Below are positions 50,604 through 59,346 of a DNA stretch of 64,000 nt, in pieces. Within the stretch, counting starts at the first letter, position 1. Every line of letters starts with the position of its first letter. Origin of the DNA: Hyphomicrobiales bacterium (GTDB taxonomy: Bacteria > Pseudomonadota > Alphaproteobacteria > Rhizobiales > Rhizobiaceae); the NCBI GenBank assembly GCA_900467185.1, contig UBPA01000004.1, forward strand, positions 62,001 to 126,000, read 5' to 3'. The notes under the pieces are model-generated. The model worked only from the letters and a program-made list of their open reading frames with translations. It was not told where the DNA came from and did not search any database. The position numbers were made by a program, and so were the translations under genes.

Positions 50604-52505
50604 ATGACACGACAGATCACGTGGCGGGACCGCGCGCGCTATCAATTCGACAAGAGCATGGCGGCCGGGCCGATCGCGCTGATCGGCTGGCTGGCGGTCA
50701 TCTCGCTGATCGTCATCGTGCTCGCCGGACTGCTGCTGGCCATCAGCGGCATCGCGCAGGATGGCGGCGAGCCCGTGTCCTTCATCGAAGGCGCATGGGA
50801 ATCGCTGATGCGCACGATGGACGCGGGCGCCATGGGCGGCGATGTCGGCTGGAGCTTCCGCGGCATCTCGCTCGCGGTCACCGTCGCCGGCATCTTCGTC
50901 TTCTCTGCCCTGATCGGCGTGCTCTCCTCCGGTCTCGACGAGAAGCTGGACGAGCTGCGCAAGGGGCGCTCCCACGTTCTGGAGAAGGACCACACGATCA
51001 TCTTCAACTGGTCGCCCTCGATCTTCGACGTGATCTCCGAACTCGTCATCGCCAACCGCAGCCGGCGGCGTCCGCGCATCGTCATCATGGCGGGCAAGGA
51101 CAAGGTGGAGATGGAGGACGAGATCGCCGACAAGATTCCCGATCTCGGCAACACCCGCATCATCTGCCGCAGCGGCGACCCGACCGACCTGCACGACATC
51201 AACATCGTCAATCCCCAGGCCTCCCGCGCCATCGTGGTCCTGTCGCCGGAGGGCGACTATGCCGACTCGCAGGTCATCAAGACGATCCTCGCGCTCGTGA
51301 ACGACCCGTCCCGCCGCCCGCAGCGCTACCGCATCGCCGCGGAAATCCGCGATGCCGCCAATGCCGAGGTCGCGCGCATCGTCGGCGGCAGCGAATTGCA
51401 GCTGGTGCTGGCCGACGAACTCATTTCCCGCATCGTCGTCAGCTCCAGCCGCCAGTCCGGCTTGAGCGGCGTCTATACCGAGCTGCTCGATTTCGACGGT
51501 TCGGAGATCTACGCGCTCGAACAGCCCGGCATCGTCGGCAAATCCTTCGGCGCCGCCGTCATGGCCTACGACACCTCAACCCTGATCGGCATCGGCACCA
51601 CGGACGGGAAGGTGCACCTGAACCCGGCGCGGGACCATGTGATTGCCGCGGGCGAGCGCGCCATCCTGATTGCCGAGGACGACGACACGATCCGCCTGCG
51701 CACCGGCGACTTCACCGTCGATCGCGACGTCATCCGCCCGCGCCCAAAGGTCACGCGCCGGGCGGAAACCACGCTTCTGCTCGGCTGGAACCGCCGCGGC
51801 CCCATCATCACCCAGGAGCTGTCGCGCTATGTCGCGCCCGGCTCCCGCCTGACGATCGCCGCCGACACGCCGGAGCTGGTCGACGAGGTCGCGGCCATGC
51901 CGTATCTGAAGGAGAACCTCTCGGTGACCTGCCGCGTGATCGACACCAGCAACCGTGCCGCCCTCGATGCGCTGGACGTGCCTGCCTTCGACCACGTCCT
52001 GGTGCTCGGCTATAGCGACCATCTGGCCGCCCAGCCGGCCGATACGGCGACGCTCGTGACGCTGCTGCAGCTGCGCAAGATCGCGGAGGCGGCAAACACC
52101 CATATCGGCATCGTCAGCGAGATGATCGACGTGCGCAACCGCGATCTCGCCGCCGTCACCCGCGCCGACGATTTCGTCGTCAGCAACAAGCTCGTCAGCC
52201 TCATGCTGGCGCAGGCCTCGGAAAACGAGCTGATGGCGGATATCTTCGACGAGCTTCTGGACGAGGACGGTTCGGAAATCTATATGCGCGCCGTCACCGA
52301 CTATATCGCGATCGACCACCCCGTGAACTTCTACACGATCACGCTCGCAGCCCTGATGCGTGGCGAGGTGGCGCTCGGCTACAGCAGGAGGGCTGCGTCC
52401 GTGCGCGACGAGAGAGGCCTTGGCGGTGTCGTGGTCAATCCCGCCAAGGGAGAGGCGGTGCAATACGAGGCCGGGGACAAGCTGATCATTCTCGCGCGCG
52501 ACTGA
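50604..52505 (+). CDS. CASTOR/POLLUX-like ion channel with RCK-type domains
   Basis: A 633-residue membrane protein. Two helices (about 24-48 and 92-115) flank a pore loop with TMDAGAMGGDVGW (72-84), which resembles the CASTOR/POLLUX filter region (plant form ADAGNHA) rather than the potassium TVGYG filter. The rest is cytoplasmic: two RCK-like Rossmann units, one beginning at HTIIFNWSPSIFDVISELVIAN (about 131) and one at TTLLLGWNRRGPIITQELSRYV (about 390), each followed by ligand-binding portions. In plants these channels pass calcium or potassium in symbiosis signalling; the bacterial role is unknown. The ATG at 50604 is preceded by a GGGGGG site and begins well before the first helix. Confidence 0.88.
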   Translation: MTRQITWRDRARYQFDKSMAAGPIALIGWLAVISLIVIVLAGLLLAISGIAQDGGEPVSFIEGAWESLMRTMDAGAMGGDVGWSFRGISLAVTVAGIFVFSALIGVLSSGLDEKLDELRKGRSHVLEKDHTIIFNWSPSIFDVISELVIANRSRRRPRIVIMAGKDKVEMEDEIADKIPDLGNTRIICRSGDPTDLHDINIVNPQASRAIVVLSPEGDYADSQVIKTILALVNDPSRRPQRYRIAAEIRDAANAEVARIVGGSELQLVLADELISRIVVSSSRQSGLSGVYTELLDFDGSEIYALEQPGIVGKSFGAAVMAYDTSTLIGIGTTDGKVHLNPARDHVIAAGERAILIAEDDDTIRLRTGDFTVDRDVIRPRPKVTRRAETTLLLGWNRRGPIITQELSRYVAPGSRLTIAADTPELVDEVAAMPYLKENLSVTCRVIDTSNRAALDALDVPAFDHVLVLGYSDHLAAQPADTATLVTLLQLRKIAEAANTHIGIVSEMIDVRNRDLAAVTRADDFVVSNKLVSLMLAQASENELMADIFDELLDEDGSEIYMRAVTDYIAIDHPVNFYTITLAALMRGEVALGYSRRAASVRDERGLGGVVVNPAKGEAVQYEAGDKLIILARD

Positions 52506-52542
52506 GACCCGTGCTCGCGCGCGACGGAGACCCAGCCGGCCC

Positions 52543-53424
52543 TCACCCCCGATGCCCCCGCCGCAGCCGCTTCTCGAGCCCGCGCAGCCCCAGCGACAGG
52601 CCGATGGTGAGCAGAAGATAGATATAGGCGACGATCGAATAGGTCTCGAAGAAGCGGAAGGAGCCGGAGGCATAGACCTTGCCCATCTGGGTGATGTCCT
52701 GCACGCCGAGCACGGAGACGAGCGACGAATCCTTGATCATGGCGATGAAATCATTGCCGAGCGGCGGCAGGATGGTGCGGATGGCCTGGGGGAAGACCAC
52801 GAGCCGGAACCGCTGGAACCGGTTGAGGCCCAGCGCCTCCGCCGCCTCCACCTGACCCCGGTCCACCGACTGGATGCCGGCGCGAAAAACCTCGGCGATG
52901 AAGGCGGAATAGCCGATGGTGAGCGCGATGATCGCCCGCCACATCAAGGATAGGTCGCGCACCAGCACCGGCTCCATCGCACCGGCCGAGATCAGCGGCG
53001 TCAAGGCGAGATTGATCAGCCAGACGAGCCCCGGCGTGCCGACGAAGGCGATGTAGAACAGCAGCACGAGAACGGGAATGCCGCGGATCACCTCCGTGTA
53101 GAACCGGGCGACCTGACGCAGCACCGGACTGCGCGACAGCGCCATCAGCGCCACGCCGAGCCCGAGGAGCGTGGCAAGGGCGAAACCGACGATGGTGACG
53201 AAGATCGTCACGCCGATGCCGGCGGCAACCACGGTGAAAACGCGGGAATAGAGATCGTTGACGGCGATGAACACGGCAAGGCCGACGGCGATCGCGCCCA
53301 GCGCGATCAGCCACCAGGGCAGCTCCCGCGCCACCGCGTGCCGGCCCGAGGCCGGGCGGTCATCGGGAAAGGATGCTTCGCTAGAAGAGGATTGCGACGA
53401 GGGATCCGACGGGCGCGGCGGCAT
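52543..53424 (-). CDS. Polar amino-acid ABC transporter permease
   Basis: A 293-residue HisM/GlnP-type permease with a charged N-terminal tail (about 1-35), five or six helices, and the family loop SAFIAEVFRAGIQSVDRGQVEAAEALGLNRFQRFRLVVFPQAIRTILPPLGNDFIAMIKDSSLVSVLGVQD that contacts the ATPase. It lies 30 bp downstream of the solute-binding protein gene. No ATPase gene is adjacent (the channel gene faces it on the other strand), so an ATPase must be encoded elsewhere or shared. The substrate is unknown. Confidence 0.92.
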   Translation of the reverse strand: MPPRPSDPSSQSSSSEASFPDDRPASGRHAVARELPWWLIALGAIAVGLAVFIAVNDLYSRVFTVVAAGIGVTIFVTIVGFALATLLGLGVALMALSRSPVLRQVARFYTEVIRGIPVLVLLFYIAFVGTPGLVWLINLALTPLISAGAMEPVLVRDLSLMWRAIIALTIGYSAFIAEVFRAGIQSVDRGQVEAAEALGLNRFQRFRLVVFPQAIRTILPPLGNDFIAMIKDSSLVSVLGVQDITQMGKVYASGSFRFFETYSIVAYIYLLLTIGLSLGLRGLEKRLRRGHRG

Positions 53425-53454
53425 GGCGGGTGGCCTATCCGATCGGCCGCCGCC

Positions 53455-54252
53455 TCACTCGCCCATCTTGAAATCGACGAACCACTTGCGGTTCAGCTTT
53501 TCCAGCGTGCCGTCCGCCTTCAGCGCCGCGATGGCTGCATTCACGGGCGCGACCAGCTGGGAGCCCTTGGTGAAGATGAAGCCGAAATCCTCGGTGCCGA
53601 GGGGCCCACCGATCAGCTTCAGCCCACCATCGGACGTATCCACATAGCCCTTGCCGGCCGTACCGTCCGTCAGCACCACATCGACGTCGCCGGCCTTCAG
53701 CGCCTGCACCGTCGCCCCGAACGTCTCGAACAGCTTGACGCGCGGGTTCTGTTCGTTGCCGTCCAGCACTTCGTAGATGGCAGTGTAGAACGGCGTCGTT
53801 CCCGGCTGGGCGCCGATGAGGCCGCTGGACAGCGCGGCGAAGGACTTGCCGTCCGTAAACCGGCTTTCGTCGCCGCGCACCAGCATGAACTGCTCGGAGC
53901 GCATATAGGGGTCGGAGAAATCCACCTTCTCCTTGCGCTCTTCCTTGATGGTGATGCCCGTCATGCCCATGTCGTACTGCCCGTCGGACACGGACTGGAT
54001 CATCGCATCCCAGCTCGTATTGCGATAGGTCACCTTGGCGTTCAGCCGCTTGGCGATCTCTCCCACCGCGTCATACTCCCAGCCCGCGGCCTGGCCGGTC
54101 TTCGGGTCGATAAACTGCAGCGGCGGATAGGCATTCTCCGTCACCACGACGATGTCACGCCCGCCGAGATCCGGGAGATCCGCGGCAGCGGCACCAAGCG
54201 GCGAAAGGGCAAGGACGGTCAGACCGGCGAGTACATGGCGGCGGGAAAACAT
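53455..54252 (-). CDS. Polar amino-acid ABC transporter substrate-binding protein
   Basis: A 265-residue periplasmic protein with a signal peptide (MFSRRHVLAGLTVLALSPLGAAAADL, twin-arginine-like SRRHV at 3-7). The family-3 core has NAYPPLQFIDPKTGQAAGWEYDAVGEIAKRLN, DAMIQSVSDGQYDMGMTGITIKEERKEKVDFSDPYM, and VQALKAGDVDVVLTDG. AGGAG lies before the ATG. It is the first gene of a two-gene unit with the permease. Glutamine, glutamate or basic amino acids are the usual ligands; none is favoured by visible residues. Confidence 0.93.
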   Translation of the reverse strand: MFSRRHVLAGLTVLALSPLGAAAADLPDLGGRDIVVVTENAYPPLQFIDPKTGQAAGWEYDAVGEIAKRLNAKVTYRNTSWDAMIQSVSDGQYDMGMTGITIKEERKEKVDFSDPYMRSEQFMLVRGDESRFTDGKSFAALSSGLIGAQPGTTPFYTAIYEVLDGNEQNPRVKLFETFGATVQALKAGDVDVVLTDGTAGKGYVDTSDGGLKLIGGPLGTEDFGFIFTKGSQLVAPVNAAIAALKADGTLEKLNRKWFVDFKMGE

Positions 54253-54559
54253 AAGGCAGGCTCCTGGCGTGTGACGCGCGAGACTGTCACGAAACTCGCC
54301 CGTCGGGCAAGAGCCGAGCGGGTAGCACGGTCATTTCCATGCCGGCGCCGGCGCCGCTGCGCAGGATGAAAGGGATCGCCGTTCCCGCGCATCGAGCAAA
54401 ACCGTTGCCGTCCACCCGACCTGCGACCTCCCATGGTTCTCTTTTCAGCCCTATCGGCGAGAAACCTGCCTCCTTCCCCAACATCCCGCTTGTCCCTACA
54501 GATTTTTCGGCAAGGACCCCGACACTCACCCGATGAACGGTCTTTTGGAAGGAATACTC
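54253..54559. other. Divergent intergenic region
   Basis: A 307-bp gap between the binding protein and the SnoaL-like gene. I see ribosome-binding sites for both genes (AGGAG for the first, GGAAGGA for the second) but no convincing promoter, operator or RNA gene. Confidence 0.5.
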
Positions 54560-55069
54560 ATGAAACACACGCTTGCACCGGTTCTCCTCGCGGTCTCCCT
54601 CTCGATCGGATCGCTGCTGACGGCCGCCCCGTCGCAGGCGCAGGAAGCCGTGGTGGCGGCGCCCGATGCCGAGGCGCTGTTCACCAGTGCGGATCCACAG
54701 CTGAACGCCAACAAGCAGGTCGCCCTCGGCATCGTCCGGGATCTGCTGGAAGCCAACCACTGGGACAAGGCCGACCGCTATCTGACCGAGCGCTATCTGC
54801 AGCACAATCCGAACGCGGCCTCGGGCCGGGCCGGCGTCGTCGCCTATTTCACGACGGTGCTGAAGCGCGAGCCCTCGCCGATCCCCGCGAAGATGAAGAC
54901 GCCGATCGCCTTCGTCACGGCGGAAGGCGATCTCGTCACCGTCGGCTATGTGCGCGAGGTCAAGGACGAGAAGGACCCGTCGAAGACCTACACCACCACA
55001 TGGTTCGACACCTGGCGGATCAAGGACGGCAAGGCCGACGAGCACTGGGACCCGGCAACGAAGGACTGA
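54560..55069 (+). CDS. Secreted SnoaL-like domain protein
   Basis: A 169-residue protein with a signal peptide (about 1-28, ending SQAQE). The mature part resembles the SnoaL/NTF2-like fold: ANKQVALGIVRDLLEANHWDKADRYLTERYLQHNPNAASGRAGVVAYF, then AFVTAEGDLVTVGYVREVKDE and TTTWFDTWRIKDGKADEHWD. The HNP and the C-terminal EHWD resemble residues of SnoaL-like polyketide cyclases and predicted ester hydrolases, but the substrate is unknown. ATG 54560 has GGAAGGA upstream and is preferred to 54533. It is monocistronic, closed by a strong terminator shared with rplS. Confidence 0.83.
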   Translation: MKHTLAPVLLAVSLSIGSLLTAAPSQAQEAVVAAPDAEALFTSADPQLNANKQVALGIVRDLLEANHWDKADRYLTERYLQHNPNAASGRAGVVAYFTTVLKREPSPIPAKMKTPIAFVTAEGDLVTVGYVREVKDEKDPSKTYTTTWFDTWRIKDGKADEHWDPATKD

Positions 55070-55094
55070 GCCGGTTGTTTCCACCTTCAAACAT

Positions 55095-55128
55095 GAAAAA
55101 GCCGCCGGAGCGATCCGGCGGCTTTTTC
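55095..55128. terminator. Bidirectional terminator between SnoaL-like gene and rplS
   Basis: A perfect 15-bp stem (55095-55109 with 55114-55128, 4-nt loop) with a GCCGCCGGA core and A5/T5 ends, between convergent genes. Confidence 0.95.
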
Positions 55129-55150
55129 GAAGGAGAAGGATCCGAAGATC

Positions 55151-55714
55151 TTATTCTGCAGACTTTGCGTCTTCGGCAGCCTTTGCAGCGGCGGCTTCTT
55201 CAGCGGCCTTGGCAGCGGCGGCTTCCGCGGCTGCAGCTTCTGCTGCTGCCTTTTCGGCGGCGAGCGCCTGGGCTGCTGCAACCTTTTCAGCTTCCAGACG
55301 GGCCTTTTCCTCGGCAGCCGACTGGCGCGCCGTGTCGTTCAGCTTGCGGGCGCGCGTGCCGGTGTTCTCGACGATACGAGCCGACTTGCCGCGACGATCG
55401 CGCAGGTAGTAGAGCTTGGCGCGACGGACCTTACCGCGGCGAACGATCTCGACGCTTTCGACCATCGGCGAATAGACCGGGAACACGCGCTCGACGCCTT
55501 CGCCGTAGGAGATCTTGCGAACGGTGAAGCTTTCGTTGATGCCGCCACCCGAACGGGCGATGCAGACGCCTTCATAGGCCTGCACGCGGGTGCGGGTGCC
55601 TTCCGTCACGCGTACGTTGACGCGGAGCGTGTCGCCTGCGGAGAATTCCGGGAGGGTACGCTTGGCTTCGATCTTGGCGGCCTGTTCGGCTTCCAGCTGC
55701 TGGATGATGTTCAT
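55151..55714 (-). CDS. rplS: 50S ribosomal protein L19 with long Ala-rich tail
   Basis: A 187-residue protein. Residues 1-120 are a normal L19 ([81 protein letters not shown]). Residues about 128-187 form an Ala/Glu/Lys-rich tail, predicted to be a long helix or coil, such that the protein is half as long again as the E. coli form (115). Such tails are common in rhizobial L19. AAGG precedes the ATG. It lies upstream of the convergent SnoaL-like gene. Confidence 0.96.
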   Translation of the reverse strand: MNIIQQLEAEQAAKIEAKRTLPEFSAGDTLRVNVRVTEGTRTRVQAYEGVCIARSGGGINESFTVRKISYGEGVERVFPVYSPMVESVEIVRRGKVRRAKLYYLRDRRGKSARIVENTGTRARKLNDTARQSAAEEKARLEAEKVAAAQALAAEKAAAEAAAAEAAAAKAAEEAAAAKAAEDAKSAE

Positions 55715-55886
55715 CGGTTTAACCTTGCTTTCTTCTCAAACAGTCAGAGCGCCCAGTGTGTCCTTCGGCCATGCCTCTGGACAGGTCTCTTCCGGTGAAG
55801 AGCGACGGCGGATACACCATTCTTTGTTGACGGTCGCGGGCAGGAACCCGAGCCGGTGCGGCCTATACACCGGGACCGACGATTTG

Positions 55887-56417
55887 TCACCCCTCGACAT
55901 CCAGGATTCTGCGCGAAGCCTGCCGGCTTTCGAAGCGAAGAATGCGCGTGTCGTCCGCCTCGATCACCGCGACACCATCGAACGTCGCGGTGACGCTGCA
56001 CCAGAAGGACCATGCCGCGGCGTTGTGCCGGGAGACGCCGAGTTCCCAGATGCCCGCATGCAGCGTCAGGAGCCGGCGGGCCATGCATTTCCCGACCCCC
56101 GTTCGCCGGAACGCCGGGAGCACGCAGAACTCCGCCATCGCATGGTCGACCGCCAATCCCGAGCAGGAATGCCGGTTGACGAGCGCAAAGCCCTGAGGAC
56201 GCCAGGTGTCTTCTGGACGAACCTCGACCAGATAGGCCCAGCGATCGGCTTCCCCGAAATAGAGATCGAAATAGGGATAGACGGCATCCACGGGGCCGAA
56301 GGCGGAGAGCCCATGCAGATAGGTGTCGAGCAGGGTCCGCAAGATGGCCCTGTCGGAGGTCTCCGCCGGTCGAATGCGCCAGATGTCGTCCGGCAAGGAA
56401 TTGTCGGGCCGCGGCAT
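55887..56417 (-). CDS. GNAT-family acetyltransferase
   Basis: A 176-residue acetyltransferase: IWRIRPAETSDRAILRTLLDTYLHGLSAFGPVDAVYPYFDLYF, then CVLPAFRRTGVGKCMARRLLTLHAG with the acetyl-CoA loop RRTGVG (about 105-110), and ELGVSRHNAAAWSFW. The acceptor is unknown; the sequence resembles small-molecule or antibiotic-type GNATs without a specific match. The start at 56417 is the only strong one. It precedes rplS on the same strand, 172 bp away, and is divergent from the TSUP permease. Confidence 0.85.
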   Translation of the reverse strand: MPRPDNSLPDDIWRIRPAETSDRAILRTLLDTYLHGLSAFGPVDAVYPYFDLYFGEADRWAYLVEVRPEDTWRPQGFALVNRHSCSGLAVDHAMAEFCVLPAFRRTGVGKCMARRLLTLHAGIWELGVSRHNAAAWSFWCSVTATFDGVAVIEADDTRILRFESRQASRRILDVEG

Positions 56418-56506
56418 GCCGATAAGCGCCTCCTGCGGATGTCCGTCCTTGTGTTTGTGCGCAGGCGCTATACCACGAAAATCAGCCCTTAGCCGATGAG
56501 TCGCCG

Positions 56507-57253
56507 ATGCCCGTCACAACCGCCGTTCTCCTCTTTTTCGCCGGCTTCCTGTCGAGCGCCGTCAATGCGGTGGCCGGTGGCGGCACGTTTCTCACCTTCG
56601 GCGCGATGACGCTGGCCGGCCTGCCGCCGATCGTGGCCAATGCGACGTCGTCCATCGTCCAGTTTCCCGGCTACATCACCTCGGCGCTCGCCTATCGCCG
56701 CGAACTGATGGCCGACCGGCGGATGGCGGTCATGCTCGGGCTTCTCTCCGCGGTCGGCGGCCTCATCGGCGCCGGCATCCTGCTTGCCCTTTCCAACCCG
56801 TCCTTCCGGGCGCTGGTGCCCTGGCTCCTGCTGGGGGCGACCGCGATCTTTGCGGGCGGCCCCCTGCTCCGCCCGGCATCGCGGGAAGCGGGCGCGCCGC
56901 TTGGCGTCCTCGGGCTTCTCGGGCAGTTCGCAACCTCGATCTATGGCGGCTTCTTCGGGGCCGGCATGGGCATCATGATGCTCGCCGTATTGGGGCTTTC
57001 GGCCGGCGGCGGCTATCACCGGATCAATGCGCTGAAGAACCTGCTGGCCGTCGTCATCGCCGCCATTGCCGTCGTGGTCTTCACCTTCGGTGGGGTCGTC
57101 TCCTGGCTGGAGGCCGCCGTGATGATCCCCGGCGGGGCGCTCGGCGGCTACAGCGGCGTCTGGCTGGCACGCCGCGTGCCCCAGGCCGTCATCCGCGCCT
57201 TCGTCATCGCGGTCGGTCTGCTGCTTGCCTTCTATTATTTCGTGACGGGCTGA
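56507..57253 (+). CDS. TSUP-family (TauE/SafE) sulfite/organosulfonate permease
   Basis: A 248-residue membrane protein with about eight helices and the two repeated TSUP halves: [23 protein letters not shown] near the N-terminus and [36 protein letters not shown] after the middle, both containing the G-GGG motif. TSUP proteins export sulfite, sulfoacetate and related anions by proton coupling; the substrate is unspecified. Its last 19 bp overlap the end of trmD on the other strand. Confidence 0.9.
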   Translation: MPVTTAVLLFFAGFLSSAVNAVAGGGTFLTFGAMTLAGLPPIVANATSSIVQFPGYITSALAYRRELMADRRMAVMLGLLSAVGGLIGAGILLALSNPSFRALVPWLLLGATAIFAGGPLLRPASREAGAPLGVLGLLGQFATSIYGGFFGAGMGIMMLAVLGLSAGGGYHRINALKNLLAVVIAAIAVVVFTFGGVVSWLEAAVMIPGGALGGYSGVWLARRVPQAVIRAFVIAVGLLLAFYYFVTG

Positions 57254-57939
57254 GACAACAGATCCGGCCGGCGCTCCCGCGTCAGCCGCTCGGCCTCGGC
57301 CCGCCGCCAGCGCTCGATGGCGCCGTGATTGCCCGAGGTCAGCACGGCGGGGATTTCCCGTTCCTCGAACACCTGCGGCCGGGTATAGTGCGGATGCTCC
57401 AGGAGCCCGCCTTCGAAGCTTTCATGCACGCCGGAAAGCGCATTGCCCATGACGCCCGGCAGGATGCGCACGACGGCATCGAGCAGCGTCAGCGCCGCAG
57501 GCTCCCCGCCCGAGAGAATGTAGTCGCCGATCGAGACCTCCTCGAGCGCCCGTGCATCGATGACCCGCTGGTCGACGCCCTCGAACCGGCCGCAGACGAT
57601 GATCGCCCCCGGCCCGGCGGCGATCTCGCGCACCCGCGCCTGGCTCAGCGGCCGTCCGCGCGGGCTCATCAGCAGCCGTGGCCGCCCGTCGTCGCGCGAA
57701 ACATGATCGATGGCGCGCCCGAGAATATCGGCCCGCAGCACCATGCCCGCCCCGCCGCCGGCCGGCGTGTCGTCCACGGTCCGGTGCTTGTCCTCGGCAA
57801 AGTCGCGGATCTGCACGGCGTCGAGCGACCACTGCCCGCGCTCCAGCGCTCTGCCCGCCAGGGAATGGCCGAGATGTCCTGGAAACATTTCCGGATAGAG
57901 CGTGAGAAGGGTGGCGCGGAACGCCATGGCGGCGCTCAT
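57235..57939 (-). CDS. trmD: tRNA (guanine-37-N1)-methyltransferase
   Basis: A 234-residue SPOUT methyltransferase that methylates G37 in tRNAs reading CNN codons and prevents frameshifting. The trefoil-knot S-adenosylmethionine site is visible: [43 protein letters not shown], then [44 protein letters not shown]. It overlaps the rimM stop by four bases (ATGA), so translation is coupled. Its 3' end overlaps the convergent TSUP gene by 19 bp. Confidence 0.97.
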   Translation of the reverse strand: MSAAMAFRATLLTLYPEMFPGHLGHSLAGRALERGQWSLDAVQIRDFAEDKHRTVDDTPAGGGAGMVLRADILGRAIDHVSRDDGRPRLLMSPRGRPLSQARVREIAAGPGAIIVCGRFEGVDQRVIDARALEEVSIGDYILSGGEPAALTLLDAVVRILPGVMGNALSGVHESFEGGLLEHPHYTRPQVFEEREIPAVLTSGNHGAIERWRRAEAERLTRERRPDLLSQPVTK

Positions 57940-58502
57940 TCGCCGGAGGCGTCGGGCGTGAACGGCCCGGCCGGATCGTCCTTGTCGTCGATGAGACCGG
58001 CGGCCACCGGATCGACCAGCATCGTGCCGCCTTCGAGATCGATCTCGAGCACGGAGAACTCGGAAAAAGGAATGAGGACCGGCCGACGGCCGGGGCCCTT
58101 CAGCTCCAGAAGGTCGCCGGCACCGAAGTCGAACACGCCGGTCACGACGCCATAGCTCTTGCCCTCGGCATCCTTCGCCTCCAGCCCCTCGAGATCGGCA
58201 TAGAAGAATTCGTCCTCGTCGAGATCGTCGTCCGGCAAGTTTTCCCGCTCGATAAACAGATCGAGCCCGTTCAGCGCCTCGGCCGCCGTCCGGTCGTTGA
58301 TGCCGCGAAAGCGGACGATCACGACGGTCTTGCTCTCGCGCACCTCCAGCACCTCGAAGACGCGCCCGTCCTCGCTGTGGAGATGACCGTAATCGCCAAG
58401 CGCCGTCGCCTCCTCGGCGAAGCTCTTCACACGGACTTCGCCGCGCAATCCTTGCGCGCCACCGATCGTGCCCATCAGGACGGGGTTTTTCAGCTTGCTC
58501 AT
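57936..58502 (-). CDS. rimM: Ribosome maturation factor RimM
   Basis: A 188-residue protein with an N-terminal RimM domain ([22 protein letters not shown], then [24 protein letters not shown]) and a C-terminal PRC-barrel-like domain ([48 protein letters not shown]). It assists 16S rRNA processing and 30S assembly through S19. It lies between rpsP and trmD in the standard rpsP-rimM-trmD order. A hairpin with T-run lies between rpsP and rimM. Confidence 0.97.
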   Translation of the reverse strand: MSKLKNPVLMGTIGGAQGLRGEVRVKSFAEEATALGDYGHLHSEDGRVFEVLEVRESKTVVIVRFRGINDRTAAEALNGLDLFIERENLPDDDLDEDEFFYADLEGLEAKDAEGKSYGVVTGVFDFGAGDLLELKGPGRRPVLIPFSEFSVLEIDLEGGTMLVDPVAAGLIDDKDDPAGPFTPDASGE

Positions 58503-58555
58503 GGAGGAACCGTTCTTGAGATCATTCGTCGGAGAGATTGCGCGACCCCATAAAC

Positions 58556-58585
58556 GAAAACGGGCGGCATGAAAATGCCGCCCGT
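58556..58585 (-). terminator. Attenuator-like hairpin between rpsP and rimM
   Basis: On the minus strand a 10-bp perfect stem (ACGGGCGGCA, arms 58576-58585 and 58560-58569) is followed by TTTCG; it could terminate part of the rpsP transcripts before rimM-trmD. Confidence 0.75.
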
Positions 58586-58608
58586 CCCGAAGATGTGTGA
58601 AGGGTCGA

Positions 58609-58971
58609 TTACTCGGCAGCAGCGGCAGCGGCGTCTTCGGCCTTCTGCTTGGCTTCGGCGGCGCGCTCGGTCGCCTTCTTGCCGGGCTTGCCCTTGGTCG
58701 GGTTGCTGCGGGCTTCGCGCGTGACGATGCCGGCTTCGCTGAGGAAGCGCAGGACGCGGTCGGTCGGCAGGGCGCCGTGGTCGAGCCAATGCTGGATGCG
58801 CTCGTTGTTCAGCTCGACGCGCTTGGCATCGTCCTTGGCGAGCATCGGGTTCCAGGAACCGACCTTTTCGAGGAAGCGGCCGTCGCGGGGCGAACGGGCG
58901 TCGGCGATGACGACCTGGTAGAACGGACGCTTCTTGGAACCGCCGCGGGCGAGACGAATTTTCAGTGCCAT
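58609..58971 (-). CDS. rpsP: 30S ribosomal protein S16 with Ala-rich tail
   Basis: A 120-residue protein. Residues 1-83 are a typical S16 ([66 protein letters not shown]). Residues about 92-120 are a Lys/Ala/Glu-rich tail ending in Ala6-Glu. AAGGAG lies before the ATG, which starts exactly at the family start. It lies 62 bp after the chorismate mutase gene. Confidence 0.97.
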   Translation of the reverse strand: MALKIRLARGGSKKRPFYQVVIADARSPRDGRFLEKVGSWNPMLAKDDAKRVELNNERIQHWLDHGALPTDRVLRFLSEAGIVTREARSNPTKGKPGKKATERAAEAKQKAEDAAAAAAE

Positions 58972-59033
58972 GTCAATAACTCCTTGAATGTTGGCGTGCC
59001 GCGGATGCGGCCTGAGGGGGTATGGAGAGACCG

Positions 59034-59339
59034 TCAATCCTTCAGATCGGCGGCGATGTCTTCGTGATGCCGGATAACTTCCTTGATGATGAAGTTCAGG
59101 AACGTCTCGGCGAAATCCGGATCCAGATGAGCGTCCTTTGCCAAACGGCGCAGGCGTTCGATCTGGTATTCTTCGCGCGCCGGGTCGGCCGGCGGCAAAT
59201 CGTGGAGGGCCTTGAGAACACCCACGGCTTTCGTGCAGCGGAAGCGCTCGGCCAGCATATGCACCAGAGCCGCGTCGATATTGTCGATCGACTGGCGGTA
59301 GCCGGACAGCTCGCGGGCGATGGAAGGGTCGATGCTCAT
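59034..59339 (-). CDS. AroQ-type chorismate mutase
   Basis: A 101-residue monofunctional chorismate mutase, making prephenate for phenylalanine and tyrosine. The all-helical fold has the substrate-binding pattern [34 protein letters not shown] (Arg in helix 1 and Lys about 39-44), then [17 protein letters not shown] and [24 protein letters not shown] precedes the ATG. It sits between ffh and rpsP, an order that is conserved in rhizobia without an obvious functional link. Confidence 0.92.
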   Translation of the reverse strand: MSIDPSIARELSGYRQSIDNIDAALVHMLAERFRCTKAVGVLKALHDLPPADPAREEYQIERLRRLAKDAHLDPDFAETFLNFIIKEVIRHHEDIAADLKD

Positions 59340-59346
59340 TCGGGCC

